Translations under genes and position numbers: made by a program
Origin: Thioclava arctica
GTDB lineage: Bacteria > Pseudomonadota > Alphaproteobacteria > Rhodobacterales > Rhodobacteraceae
Assembly: GCF_040892615.1 (NCBI RefSeq)
Contig: NZ_JBFRYC010000008.1
Location: 76,898-140,897, forward strand
Length of the DNA stretch: 64,000 bases
Reading direction: 5' to 3'
The notes under the pieces: generated by a model
What the model was told of the DNA's origin: nothing
The model's database searches: none
The model's input: only the letters and a program-made list of their open reading frames with translations
In this document: positions 55,150 through 62,733 of the stretch, in pieces
Numbering within the stretch: position 1 is the first letter of the stretch
How the letters are laid out: the number at the start of each line of letters is the position of its first letter

Positions 55150-55551
55150 ATGTTTACGAAATTTGTTCCACTGGTATTTGTGCTTGCAAGTGCGACGGCA
55201 TCTTTTGCTGGAGAACTCGCTCCCCCCACCACCACCACTACAAGTGTCAAAAACGATCCTTCGCTGTTTCTTGGACTTTCTTGGACCTTCGGTGGGACAG
55301 GTATTGGCGGCGGGACTCCCGGTGTGTCTCTTAAGCTATTGTCAACCAATAAGCGCGACGCACCGGCTGCGTCGGCAGGCGTGACCTACAACCTTGACGG
55401 CACCTTCGGATGCGACCTTGGCATTGGCTACAACACGAGCGATGCCTCGATGACCTTCGGCTACGATTTCTGTAAGCGTGGTGTCCAGTTCGGTGTGGGC
55501 GGTACGAAGAAGCCGGATACGGTAACAACCACATCGGTTACTCCGGGTTAA
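55150..55551 (+). CDS. Small secreted protein of unknown function
   Basis: 133 residues; GAGGATTAA lies upstream of the ATG. A clean signal peptide (MFTKFVPLVFVLASATASFA) precedes a Thr-run (TTTTTTS). The rest alternates small and aromatic residues (FLGLSWTFGGTGIGGG, GVTYNLDGTFGCDLGIGY, MTFGYDFC), as in an outer-membrane beta-hairpin or small barrel. Two cysteines (in FGCDLG and YDFCKRG) could form a disulfide. No family recognised. Confidence 0.7.
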   Translation: MFTKFVPLVFVLASATASFAGELAPPTTTTTSVKNDPSLFLGLSWTFGGTGIGGGTPGVSLKLLSTNKRDAPAASAGVTYNLDGTFGCDLGIGYNTSDASMTFGYDFCKRGVQFGVGGTKKPDTVTTTSVTPG

Positions 55552-55579
55552 CGCTCGGTTGTTGAGGATCGCGCCAGAA

Positions 55580-56092
55580 ATGCCGCTGCGTTTTGGAGGC
55601 GAAGGCTTTGGGGCAAGGACGCCCATACTGAACGCCAAGCGGCGCGCCGTTTTGATGGGTATGTTAAGTGTTGGCTTGGCATCGGTCTGCGGGTCGGCTG
55701 TTGCCGATACCGCCCCGATGGCTTCGCTTACTTCTGTGGTCGACACCCTTCTGCCTGCTGATGATTTTTCACCTTCGGCCAGCGCGCTGGAGGTGGACCG
55801 AGACATCGCCAATTTCGTGGCAGAAAACGAGATGATGACGCGACTGTTTGTGGCGGCGCTGGACTGGTTGGACCATCTTACGGATAAGCCTTTTCACGCC
55901 CTTGCGCCCTCTCAACAAACTGAAGTTCTGACCGCTATGGAAAGCGCCGATTTCAACGCGATACCGGGGCGGTTCTATCACATCCTTCGTGCTCTGGCGG
56001 TCGAGTTCTATTACGCCCGATCTGAAGCGATTGTGGGTTTTCCGCTTGACCCCGCGCCGCAGCCAAACGGTTATCCTCCGCCATGGGGCTGA
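55580..56092 (+). CDS. Small subunit of a GMC dehydrogenase (gluconate 2-DH subunit 3 type), Tat-exported
   Basis: 170 residues from ATG 55580 (a TTG at 55559 is also possible). The N-terminus NAKRRAVLMGMLSVGLASV, with cleavage near GSAVADT, looks like a Tat signal. The remainder (SVVDTLLPADDFSPSASAL, VDRDIANFVAENEMM, GRFYHILRALAVEFYYA) fits the Gluconate_2-dh3 family, which helps fold and export the catalytic subunit. It overlaps the start of the GMC gene by 10 bp. Confidence 0.82.
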   Translation: MPLRFGGEGFGARTPILNAKRRAVLMGMLSVGLASVCGSAVADTAPMASLTSVVDTLLPADDFSPSASALEVDRDIANFVAENEMMTRLFVAALDWLDHLTDKPFHALAPSQQTEVLTAMESADFNAIPGRFYHILRALAVEFYYARSEAIVGFPLDPAPQPNGYPPPWG

Positions 56093-57741
56093 TCACGGGG
56101 CATGATGCCGTCGTCGTCGGTTCTGGCGCAGGGGGCGCTGCGGCAGCATGGCGACTGTGCCAGCATGGGCTACGCGTGCTTCTGCTCGAGGCAGGCCCCA
56201 CCTTTGATCCCGCACGCGACTATCCACTGGACAGCCCCGGGTGGGAACGAAAGGGCTTTCCCGTCCGGCCCGGCAGCCAGGCCAGTATCACCTATGGCGA
56301 CCTTGGCACGCTGCATGCGGACAGTGAAGATCTTGCTTCGTGGTCGCGCGGCGGTTTTCCGTGGCGTCTGCCAGCAGGATCGCCGCGCCCGCCTTCGAGC
56401 AGCGGTTATTCGCATGTGCAGGGTGTCGGCGGCAGCACGCTGCATTTCGTAGGAGAGGCGCACCGCCTGCACCCGGATGCCTTTCGCCAACACAGCCTGA
56501 CCGGTTCAGGAACAGACTGGCCACTTGGCTACGCCGATCTCGAACCGCTTTATACCGAGGTCGAAGACGTTTTGGGCGTGGCTGGGGCCGACACCAACGA
56601 CGAGCGCTGGCGCAGTCGCCCTTATCCTCTGCCGCCGCACCCGCTAAGCCCCGGTGCGTTGGCCCTGCAGCAGGCCGGGTCGCGATTGGGTCAAAGCTGG
56701 CAGGTGAACCCGCGTGCAGCTTTGTCTGCACCGTGGAAGGGCCGGCCGCCCTGTAACTATTGCGGTCAATGCTCGCGCGGTTGCCCCTTGGGTGACAAGG
56801 GATCAGCCGATGTCACTTTCTTGCCGCAAGCCGACGAGACGGGGCGCTTGACGCTGCTGCCGAATTCCATCGTCACCCGCCTGCATACTGGCCCCAATGG
56901 TCGGATTGTCCGGATCGACGCCATTGTCGCGGGTCGACGTGAAAGCATCGAGACGCCGATCCTCGTATTGGCCGCAGGGGCGGTGCAGACCCCCCGGCTT
57001 CTTTTGCTGTCGGCCAACGCCGAAATGCCGGATGGCGTGGCCAATAGCTCGGGTCAAGTTGGACGAAACTTCATGGAGACGTTGTCTTGGCGCAGCGTCG
57101 GGTTTGTGCCGGGCCTTACTGGTAGCCATCTTGGTCTACCCGCTGATGCAATCTGTTGGACGCCGAGTCAGGCAGACGCGCGTGTGGCTGATTTCCGGCT
57201 CAATCATACCACGCTTGAGACGGGGCTAAACGGCCCCATTGGTTATGCCACGCGGCTGGTTCCTGGCTTTGGCGCGGAGTTTAAGGCCGCGCTGCGTGAA
57301 AGCTTTGGCAGTGCGCTGGCGGTAGGCGCGGTTGGGCGGGTCGTGCCCGATGCCCGCTCTGGAATCGACCTTGATCCACTGCAGCGCGATGCCCACGGCC
57401 TGCCCGTCGCGCGGATATCTTCCGTATTGACCGAGCAAAGTGTGACGCGTTTGCGCCAAATGGCCAAGGCAGCGCGGGCGGTTCTGGCAGAGGCCGGGGC
57501 AGTGCTGGTGGAAGAGGCAGGCAGCCGCGATAGCTTTACCGCCACGCATGTTTTTGGCACCGCCCGGATGGGGTCGGACCGCACCACGTCGGTCGCCGAC
57601 CCATTGGGGCGGGCGCATGATCATCCGAACCTCTGGATTGCAGATGCCAGCACGTTTCCCACATCCGGGGGCGGGGAAGCTCCCAGTCTGACAATTATGG
57701 CGTTGGCCCTTCGCGCTGCTGACGCCATTGCAAGTCAATGA
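56083..57741 (+). CDS. GMC-family FAD oxidoreductase
   Basis: 552 residues. FAD-binding HDAVVVGSGAGGAAAAWRL, then LLLEAGP, GVGGSTLHFVGEAHRL, and the C-terminal catalytic/FAD segment ADASTFPTSGGGEAPSL. A four-Cys stretch CNYCGQCSRGCPLG (C-x2-C-x2-C-x3-C-P) could carry an Fe-S cluster, as in some FAD-dependent sugar dehydrogenases, or simply be structural as in cholesterol-oxidase relatives. It has no signal peptide of its own, so it probably reaches the periplasm bound to the Tat-exported small subunit. Substrate unknown; no cytochrome subunit adjoins. Confidence 0.9.
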   Translation: MGLITGHDAVVVGSGAGGAAAAWRLCQHGLRVLLLEAGPTFDPARDYPLDSPGWERKGFPVRPGSQASITYGDLGTLHADSEDLASWSRGGFPWRLPAGSPRPPSSSGYSHVQGVGGSTLHFVGEAHRLHPDAFRQHSLTGSGTDWPLGYADLEPLYTEVEDVLGVAGADTNDERWRSRPYPLPPHPLSPGALALQQAGSRLGQSWQVNPRAALSAPWKGRPPCNYCGQCSRGCPLGDKGSADVTFLPQADETGRLTLLPNSIVTRLHTGPNGRIVRIDAIVAGRRESIETPILVLAAGAVQTPRLLLLSANAEMPDGVANSSGQVGRNFMETLSWRSVGFVPGLTGSHLGLPADAICWTPSQADARVADFRLNHTTLETGLNGPIGYATRLVPGFGAEFKAALRESFGSALAVGAVGRVVPDARSGIDLDPLQRDAHGLPVARISSVLTEQSVTRLRQMAKAARAVLAEAGAVLVEEAGSRDSFTATHVFGTARMGSDRTTSVADPLGRAHDHPNLWIADASTFPTSGGGEAPSLTIMALALRAADAIASQ

Positions 57742-57769
57742 GACGAGTTGGTCGCGCTTATATCTAGTA

Positions 57770-57996
57770 GATTTTGATATCCGTGCTGATGTTGCAATTG
57801 CCGCCCTTCGGTCAGAAAGCTGCCATGGTGTCCAAAAAACCTGACGACGGACATTAGCGCATCGACGCAGAACCCGGCCTCCAATGTGTTCGATAATGAT
57901 GTCGAATTCTTCGAGTTGCCCGCAACAAGCGCAGCGGAGCAAATGGTCATGATGCTTTGTCTCTAGAAAATTGTAGTTCGGGCGAGCCTTGGGGAC
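57770..57996 (-). pseudogene. Fur-family regulator remnant
   Basis: On the minus strand the stretch from about 57996 reads ARPNYNFLETKHHDHLL followed by RCACCGQLEEFD, the metal-binding core of Fur-family repressors (His-rich segment and CxxC). There is no start codon or DNA-binding domain upstream, and downstream the likeness is lost, with Fur-like residues (EAGFCVDA) shifting to another frame near 57878. It is a broken piece of an iron, zinc or peroxide regulator. Confidence 0.65.
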
Positions 57997-58084
57997 ACGG
58001 CAGGCTCGCCCGACCTCGCGGCGCTATGATCAGACGCGTTTGCGCCCGGTGATCATGGCGCGTGCGAGGTTGTCACGGTGATCA

Positions 58085-58540
58085 TCAATCGAGTTCCGAG
58101 CCGATTACTTTGCCCGAGATCGGATCAAGACGAAGCGTGAGTTTACGACCGTCGCCGTTGAGCACGTCGGCCTCATAGCCGTAGCGCTCCATCTCGATCT
58201 TGCGGATCTGGTAGCCCTCCGAGCGAAGGCCATTCGTGACCTCGTCCATATTTTTCCATTGGTTGCGAATCTGGTTCGCCTCGCCAACGCGTTCGCGGTA
58301 GTTGGAGGGCATGTCATATTCCGCCTCACCGTTGCGATACTCTTTGCGGTATTCGTTGGTTTCACGTTTCTGGTTCTGGATTTTGACGGTTTCGCGCTGC
58401 TGGGGCAGTGTGAATTGCCCGGATTGTGCTCCCATTGGGGTCGCACCCTTGCCTGCCGGTCCCTGTGCCTGAGCCGCGCCCAGAGCAAAGCAGCCAATAG
58501 CGGCCGTAACGGCGGTCGTGAAAATAATGCTGCGTTTCAT
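58085..58540 (-). CDS. Periplasmic PepSY-domain protein
   Basis: 151 residues from ATG 58540, with CAGGAGTT upstream. Signal peptide MKRSIIFTTAVTAAIGC..., cleavage near GAAQAQG. A charged Arg/Glu/Asn-rich middle (QNQKRETNEYRKEYRNG) is followed by a PepSY domain (GLRSEGYQIRKIEMERYG, GRKLTLRLDPISGKVI). PepSY proteins inhibit peptidases or modulate sensor kinases. It is divergent from a second PepSY gene and a two-component pair. Confidence 0.88.
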   Translation of the reverse strand: MKRSIIFTTAVTAAIGCFALGAAQAQGPAGKGATPMGAQSGQFTLPQQRETVKIQNQKRETNEYRKEYRNGEAEYDMPSNYRERVGEANQIRNQWKNMDEVTNGLRSEGYQIRKIEMERYGYEADVLNGDGRKLTLRLDPISGKVIGSELD

Positions 58541-58606
58541 GGTGAACTCCTGCGAGTGAAAGCTGGGCGTGTTTGCCCGATGCACCATTCATGTCATAGG
58601 CGTGCT

Positions 58607-58645
58607 GACACTGTCCTGACGGGACCTGTCAGCGTTTTGTCAGGT
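58607..58645. promoter_or_regulatory. Mirrored pair of OmpR-type direct-repeat boxes
   Basis: Plus strand: CTGACA-ctgtc-CTGACG at 58607-58623. Minus strand: CTGACA-aaacg-CTGACA at 58645-58629. Each is a 6-bp half-site repeated with an 11-bp period, the layout used by OmpR/PhoB-family regulators, and the two boxes face opposite ways 5 bp apart. They sit between the divergent PepSY genes, the second of which leads the two-component operon. The encoded response regulator is the obvious candidate binder. Confidence 0.7.
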
Positions 58646-58665
58646 ATGTTGGGGTAAAAGACAGT

Positions 58666-59007
58666 ATGAAACATCTCATCACCATCCTTCTTGTCCTGCT
58701 GGCCAGCCCGGCACTTAGCCAGCGTGCGGGCGGCGACTCGTCCGGCCAAAACGGCGGCGCCGACCATGATCGGGCGCGCAGTGCTGTCGAGCGGAACGAG
58801 ATTCTGTCGTTGAAACAGATATCCTCTGGTATTCAGAAGCAATATGGCGGGCGCATCATCAAGGTCGAACTTGAAGAGAGCGATGGACTCTATGTTTATA
58901 AGCTGAAGCTCATCACACCTCAGGGACGCGTCGTCGAGCTTGAGGTTGACGCGGCGACCGGCTTACCAGTTGGTAACAACGAAAGAGATGGCGGCGAGGA
59001 AAACTGA
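58666..59007 (+). CDS. Small periplasmic PepSY-domain protein
   Basis: 113 residues. Signal peptide MKHLITILLVLLASPALSQ, a short Gly/Asp-rich linker, then a PepSY domain (EILSLKQISSGIQKQYGG, VYKLKLITPQGRVVELEVDA). The stop shares a base with the start of the response regulator, so the operon is PepSY-regulator-kinase. A role as periplasmic signal partner of the kinase is likely by analogy with similar loci. Confidence 0.88.
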   Translation: MKHLITILLVLLASPALSQRAGGDSSGQNGGADHDRARSAVERNEILSLKQISSGIQKQYGGRIIKVELEESDGLYVYKLKLITPQGRVVELEVDAATGLPVGNNERDGGEEN

Positions 59008-59672
59008 TGCGTGTGTTGGCGGTCGAAGACGATCCAAGGATTGCGGCGGACCTGAAGACCGCTTTGGAGGCGGCCGGATACCGCGTTGAGACTTGCGCAG
59101 ACGGGCTTGATGCCTGGTTTCTGGGCGACACCGAAGACTACGATCTCGTCATTCTCGACCTTGGCTTGCCACACATGGACGGATTGAGCGTCTTGAAAAA
59201 ATGGCGGGCCAATGGCCGTGAGATGCCTGTGCTTGTGCTTACGGCGCGCGGTGCGTGGACCGAACGGGTCGAGGGAATTGACGCTGGGGCTGACGATTAC
59301 CTGCCAAAGCCGTTTCGCATGGAAGAACTCGTGGCCCGGGCCCGCGCGCTGATCCGTCGTTCGGCGGGGCGCGCCTCGGCGAGCCAGAGCGTTGGCGATC
59401 TGACGCTCGACAGCAACCGGATGAGCGCTTTGATCGGCGGCGTCCCGCTTTCGACCACTGCGCTTGAGTTTCGGCTCCTTTCCTATCTGATGCTGCATCG
59501 CGACCGGGTCGTGCCGCCAACGGAGCTACTTGAACACCTCTATGGCGACGACGATTCCCGTGAGGCGAATGCGCTTGAGGCGGTCATTGCGCGCCTGCGC
59601 CGCAAACTTGGGCCCGGTGTCATCGGCACGCGACGCGGCTTTGGCTACTTTCTCGAAGGGGATGCTGCGTGA
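59007..59672 (+). CDS. OmpR-family response regulator
   Basis: 221 residues. Receiver domain with the acidic pocket VEDDPR, phospho-acceptor Asp51 in LVILDLGLPHMDG, Thr in VLVLTARG and Lys in YLPKPF. The C-terminal winged helix (LEFRLLSYLMLHRDRVV, NALEAVIARLRRKL, IGTRRGFGYFL) is intact. It is of the PhoP/FeuP type and should bind the direct repeats upstream of the operon. Confidence 0.96.
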   Translation: MRVLAVEDDPRIAADLKTALEAAGYRVETCADGLDAWFLGDTEDYDLVILDLGLPHMDGLSVLKKWRANGREMPVLVLTARGAWTERVEGIDAGADDYLPKPFRMEELVARARALIRRSAGRASASQSVGDLTLDSNRMSALIGGVPLSTTALEFRLLSYLMLHRDRVVPPTELLEHLYGDDDSREANALEAVIARLRRKLGPGVIGTRRGFGYFLEGDAA

Positions 59673-61021
59673 GGCGTCTCTCACTCCGGCTGCGACTTGC
59701 GCTCGCGGGTGCGCTCGCGATCGTGGTCGCATTGGTCATTGCCTCTATCGCGTTGACGGCCCTATTCGCAGCCCATGTCCAGCGCCGTGCCGAGGCCGAA
59801 CTATCGGTCCAGCTTGATCAGGTCGTGGCCGGGTTGGGACGTAACGCCGATGGCACCCTAGAGTTGCAAAATCCACCTGCGGACCCGCGCTTTGATCAAC
59901 CGCTGAGCGGGCTCTACTGGCAAATCGTTGTCGAAGGGGCGCTCTTGCGCTCGCGTTCGCTTTGGGATCACGTGCTTCCGCTACCGCCTGATGAACTGCC
60001 TGATGGTCATGTTCACATCCATATTCTTCCCGATCAGGCGGACGGCTCGCTTCTTACCCTTGAACGCAGCGTCACGTTGCCGCCGTCCCTTGGAAGCGAA
60101 CGGGTTCGCGCTGCGGTTGCGCTCACTACGGCAGACCTCAGGCAGGCGCGCGCCGATTTTTTACGCGATCTTGTCCCCTATAACGTGATCCTCGCGATTG
60201 CTTTGATCGTGGCCGGCTGGGTTCAACTGTTCTTCGGTTTGCGCCCGCTTGCCGAGGTTGGCAAACGCGTTCTCGCAGTACGATCTGGCCAGCAGAAACG
60301 ACTTGGCGACGATTTCCCGAAGGAAGTCTTGCCGCTTGCCATCGAGGTCGATGCTTTGATCGACGCGCGCGAGGCAGAGCTTGAACGCGCAAGGCGGCGC
60401 GCTGGCGATCTTGCGCACGGGTTCAAGACCCCGTTGCAAGCCCTTCTGGGAGAGGCCGATCGCCTAAGAAAGAACGATCAAAACGAAGCTGCCCGCGCGA
60501 TTGAGGAAATCGCGGATGCGATGCGCCGGCATGTCGATCGGGAACTGACGCGATCACGGCTCGCAGGGGGCACGACGAAAGGCAAGGCCACGGTTGCGCC
60601 AGTGGCCCGAAATATCGTCTCGGTCGTCCGGCGCACGCCCGATGGCAGTGCGCTGGATTGGCAGATCGCGGTGCCGGAGGATGTCTGTGTCGCGCTTGAA
60701 GCCAATGACCTCACCGAGGCCCTCGGGGTCCTGATCGAGAATGCGAGCCGTCACGCCACGAGCCTTGTAACGATCAGCGCAGCCCGACGGCACGAGATGG
60801 TCGAGATCGACGTGCTCGATGACGGCCCCGGCATGGCGGAGGACCGCATCGACGAGTTCCGGCTGCGCGGCATGCGTGCCGATGAAAGCGGGCATGGGTT
60901 GGGGCTGGCGATCAGCACCGAGATCGCTCAGGCGGTTGGCGGCGCGTTGAAGATCGAGAACATGTCTCCGGGCCTGCGCGTGACCCTGCAGCTTCCCGCA
61001 GCGCAGCGCGAGCAACCCTGA
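59669..61021 (+). CDS. Sensor histidine kinase (PhoQ/FeuQ-like)
   Basis: 450 residues from GTG 59669, overlapping the regulator stop by 4 bp. Two membrane helices (residues about 8-32 and 170-190) enclose a 135-residue periplasmic sensor. A HAMP-like linker leads to the phospho-accepting His in DLAHGFKTPLQALL. The ATP site has ENASRHAT (N box), DDGPGMA (G1) and GHGLGLAIS (G2). The HGFKTPL form of the H-box is seen in PhoQ-type kinases. Confidence 0.95.
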   Translation: MRRLSLRLRLALAGALAIVVALVIASIALTALFAAHVQRRAEAELSVQLDQVVAGLGRNADGTLELQNPPADPRFDQPLSGLYWQIVVEGALLRSRSLWDHVLPLPPDELPDGHVHIHILPDQADGSLLTLERSVTLPPSLGSERVRAAVALTTADLRQARADFLRDLVPYNVILAIALIVAGWVQLFFGLRPLAEVGKRVLAVRSGQQKRLGDDFPKEVLPLAIEVDALIDAREAELERARRRAGDLAHGFKTPLQALLGEADRLRKNDQNEAARAIEEIADAMRRHVDRELTRSRLAGGTTKGKATVAPVARNIVSVVRRTPDGSALDWQIAVPEDVCVALEANDLTEALGVLIENASRHATSLVTISAARRHEMVEIDVLDDGPGMAEDRIDEFRLRGMRADESGHGLGLAISTEIAQAVGGALKIENMSPGLRVTLQLPAAQREQP

Positions 61022-61138
61022 CCTGCTTGCTCGCCCGTGACGCCGGAACAGGAAAGGGACTGTCAGTTCACCGACATGACGAAGGCGCCGCGAATTCTGG
61101 CGCAGGTCGGCCTCCTGCGTGAACGGGATAGAGCTTGC

Positions 61139-61228
61139 GGTGTCTTCGAGGAGAGCTGCAACGGGCGCATGCGCCACGAGCTGCTCAACGAGACTATGTT
61201 CCTCAATCTGTCCACGCACAAAGTTTGA
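61139..61228 (+). mobile_element. IS3-family transposase remnant
   Basis: The frame reads VFEESCNGRMRHELLNETMF, closely resembling the ESFNGRLRDELLNETLF motif of IS3-family transposases, and ends at TGA 61228 a few residues later. The rest of 61022-61438 has no recognisable gene. Confidence 0.6.
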
Positions 61229-61443
61229 TCGCTGCCTGAGCGATTGATTGCAACACAAAGCGCCCGCATTCAGGCTTGGACTGCCGGACCCCGGCTGAAC
61301 GCGAGGTTCCTGAGCGCCGTAATCGGCCGCCCCGCTGCGCGAAATGAAAGCACCGCATGTCGAGCGATTGCTTCACCTGTGCCGATCGGTGTAAAAACCT
61401 ACCGGGCTCCGGTCGCGGCTCGATTGAAATTCAATGGTGGATG

Positions 61444-61735
61444 CCCAGCTCCTCGACATGCCAATGGAATTTGGCTTGGAACTCATGGCCGCCTAGCCCT
61501 TTTTTGCCGACAAAGGTCAGGAGCTTAACGTCATCTGGTTATGATGCCCCGGCGCCTGTTTCTGATATCGTCTGGTATGAACTTTGCGCATCGGGGTGCC
61601 GTGCGGAAGGCTGTTCATCCCATGGCAGCGCAGGATGCGCGAAACGGTTGCGTCAGACATCCTGATGTCGTGATAGCGCTCCAGATATCAAACGATCCTC
61701 ATTGGTTTGTCGCCACCGATAGAAACTGGACCGAC
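61444..61735 (-). mobile_element. Second IS481-type transposase remnant
   Basis: Minus-strand frames read YLERYHDIRMSDATVSRIL, HTRRYQKQAPGHHNQM, then, after a one-base frameshift, DVKLLTFVGKKG, and finally GHEFQAKFHWHVEELGIHH. These are ordered pieces of an IS481-family transposase of a different subgroup from the 50.3-kb element. The part between the KKG and GHEF pieces is deleted, and a TGA interrupts the first piece. Element ends were not found. Confidence 0.72.
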
Positions 61736-61868
61736 TGATCCAAAAATAACGACGGGTTTTCGCAACTTAGGCGATCTCCGTTGATCCACATCAATGAAAG
61801 TTGGACTTGGCTCCGATATTTTAATTCTCAGCTCTGCTAGACAAGAGTTTTATTTGGAGGAGAATTAC

Positions 61869-62612
61869 ATGAGTGTTAATATCTTACTTCCCGCAAAGCG
61901 TGTGGCAACCGTTTCGGCATTGGCTTTGGCTATCGGTTTTGGCGGTAATCTCGCCTTCCAACCGCTCAGCCATCTGTCGGGTGCGGCAGTCGCAGAATCG
62001 TCGGGTGGGGATCAGGGTCAGCAAGGGCAAGGTTCCAAAGGTCAAAATGGCCAAGGCGCCAAGGGTAACGATGGTCAGGGTCAAGGTGGTCCGGACGCGG
62101 ACTCTGAAGGCAAAGGGCCGAAGGCTGGCAACGAAGGGTCCACCCGTTCCGGCAAACCGAATTGGGCTGAAGAAGGTATTCCTGAAGTAGAGCTTGGTCG
62201 GTTGAGCGTTGCGCGCTCTCCGTCGCATGTGCTTGATCGCGCTTATGACGAGGCGCTGGCAAGCCTGAACACCGACATGGTGACGTTCTACAACATGAGC
62301 TTAGACGACATTATCTCAAATCTGTCGCTCAATTTCGACCAACAGTCCTATGTCGACTCACCGCTGCAGAACCTTGCATTCTTGCGTGATGCGCTTGACG
62401 GCTCGATCTCGCTGCCGGGTGTGACCAATAGCAACGAGGTGCTTGAGGCAGTCTTCCTTGGCGTCGCTTCGGACAAAACCGTGCCGATCACAACTGATAC
62501 GGTGATTGCGGTCTCGAAAATTCTTGGGACGCCCATCACCGGGGATGCTGCGGCGGCTCTTGCTGTAGACGCAGAAGCAGTGCGCGTAGCAGTTCTGGCT
62601 GGCCACGGCTGA
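61869..62612 (+). CDS. Secreted Gly-rich protein, tandem paralog 1 (unknown family)
   Basis: 247 residues from ATG 61869, with TTTGGAGGAG upstream. A signal peptide (cleavage near SGAAVAES) is followed by a roughly 60-residue Gly/Gln/Asp/Lys-rich disordered linker with repeated GQG/KGQNG units, then GGPDADSEGKGPKAG. A conserved, probably helical domain of about 140 residues follows (VARSPSHVLDRAYDEAL, SPLQNLAFLRDALDGSISLP, VFLGVASDKTVPI, ending VLAGHG). No cysteines. The next gene is a clear paralog. I recognise no family or function; a periplasmic or surface role is inferred from the signal peptide. Confidence 0.85.
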   Translation: MSVNILLPAKRVATVSALALAIGFGGNLAFQPLSHLSGAAVAESSGGDQGQQGQGSKGQNGQGAKGNDGQGQGGPDADSEGKGPKAGNEGSTRSGKPNWAEEGIPEVELGRLSVARSPSHVLDRAYDEALASLNTDMVTFYNMSLDDIISNLSLNFDQQSYVDSPLQNLAFLRDALDGSISLPGVTNSNEVLEAVFLGVASDKTVPITTDTVIAVSKILGTPITGDAAAALAVDAEAVRVAVLAGHG

Positions 62613-62637
62613 TCAGCGCTTGACGCTTAGGAGAGGC

Positions 62638-62663
62638 GGCGGCGCATAGTTTTCTGCGCCGCC
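62638..62663 (+). other. GC-rich hairpin between the tandem paralogs
   Basis: A perfect 9-bp stem GGCGGCGCA / TGCGCCGCC with an 8-base loop, 25 bp after the first paralog's stop. No T-run follows, so it may slow RNA decay or partly end transcription, setting the ratio of the two proteins. Confidence 0.6.
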
Positions 62664-62733
62664 AGTTTCGGGGACGTGTTCTGTGGCGCAATCAAACACA
62701 TCACAGAACAAAGAAAATCTAGGGGATGATATT

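Noticed and set aside
57226..57942. 238-codon minus-strand frame containing the Fur-like segment
   Set aside because: Only its first part resembles a protein; the rest is antisense to the GMC oxidoreductase. Kept only as a Fur remnant.
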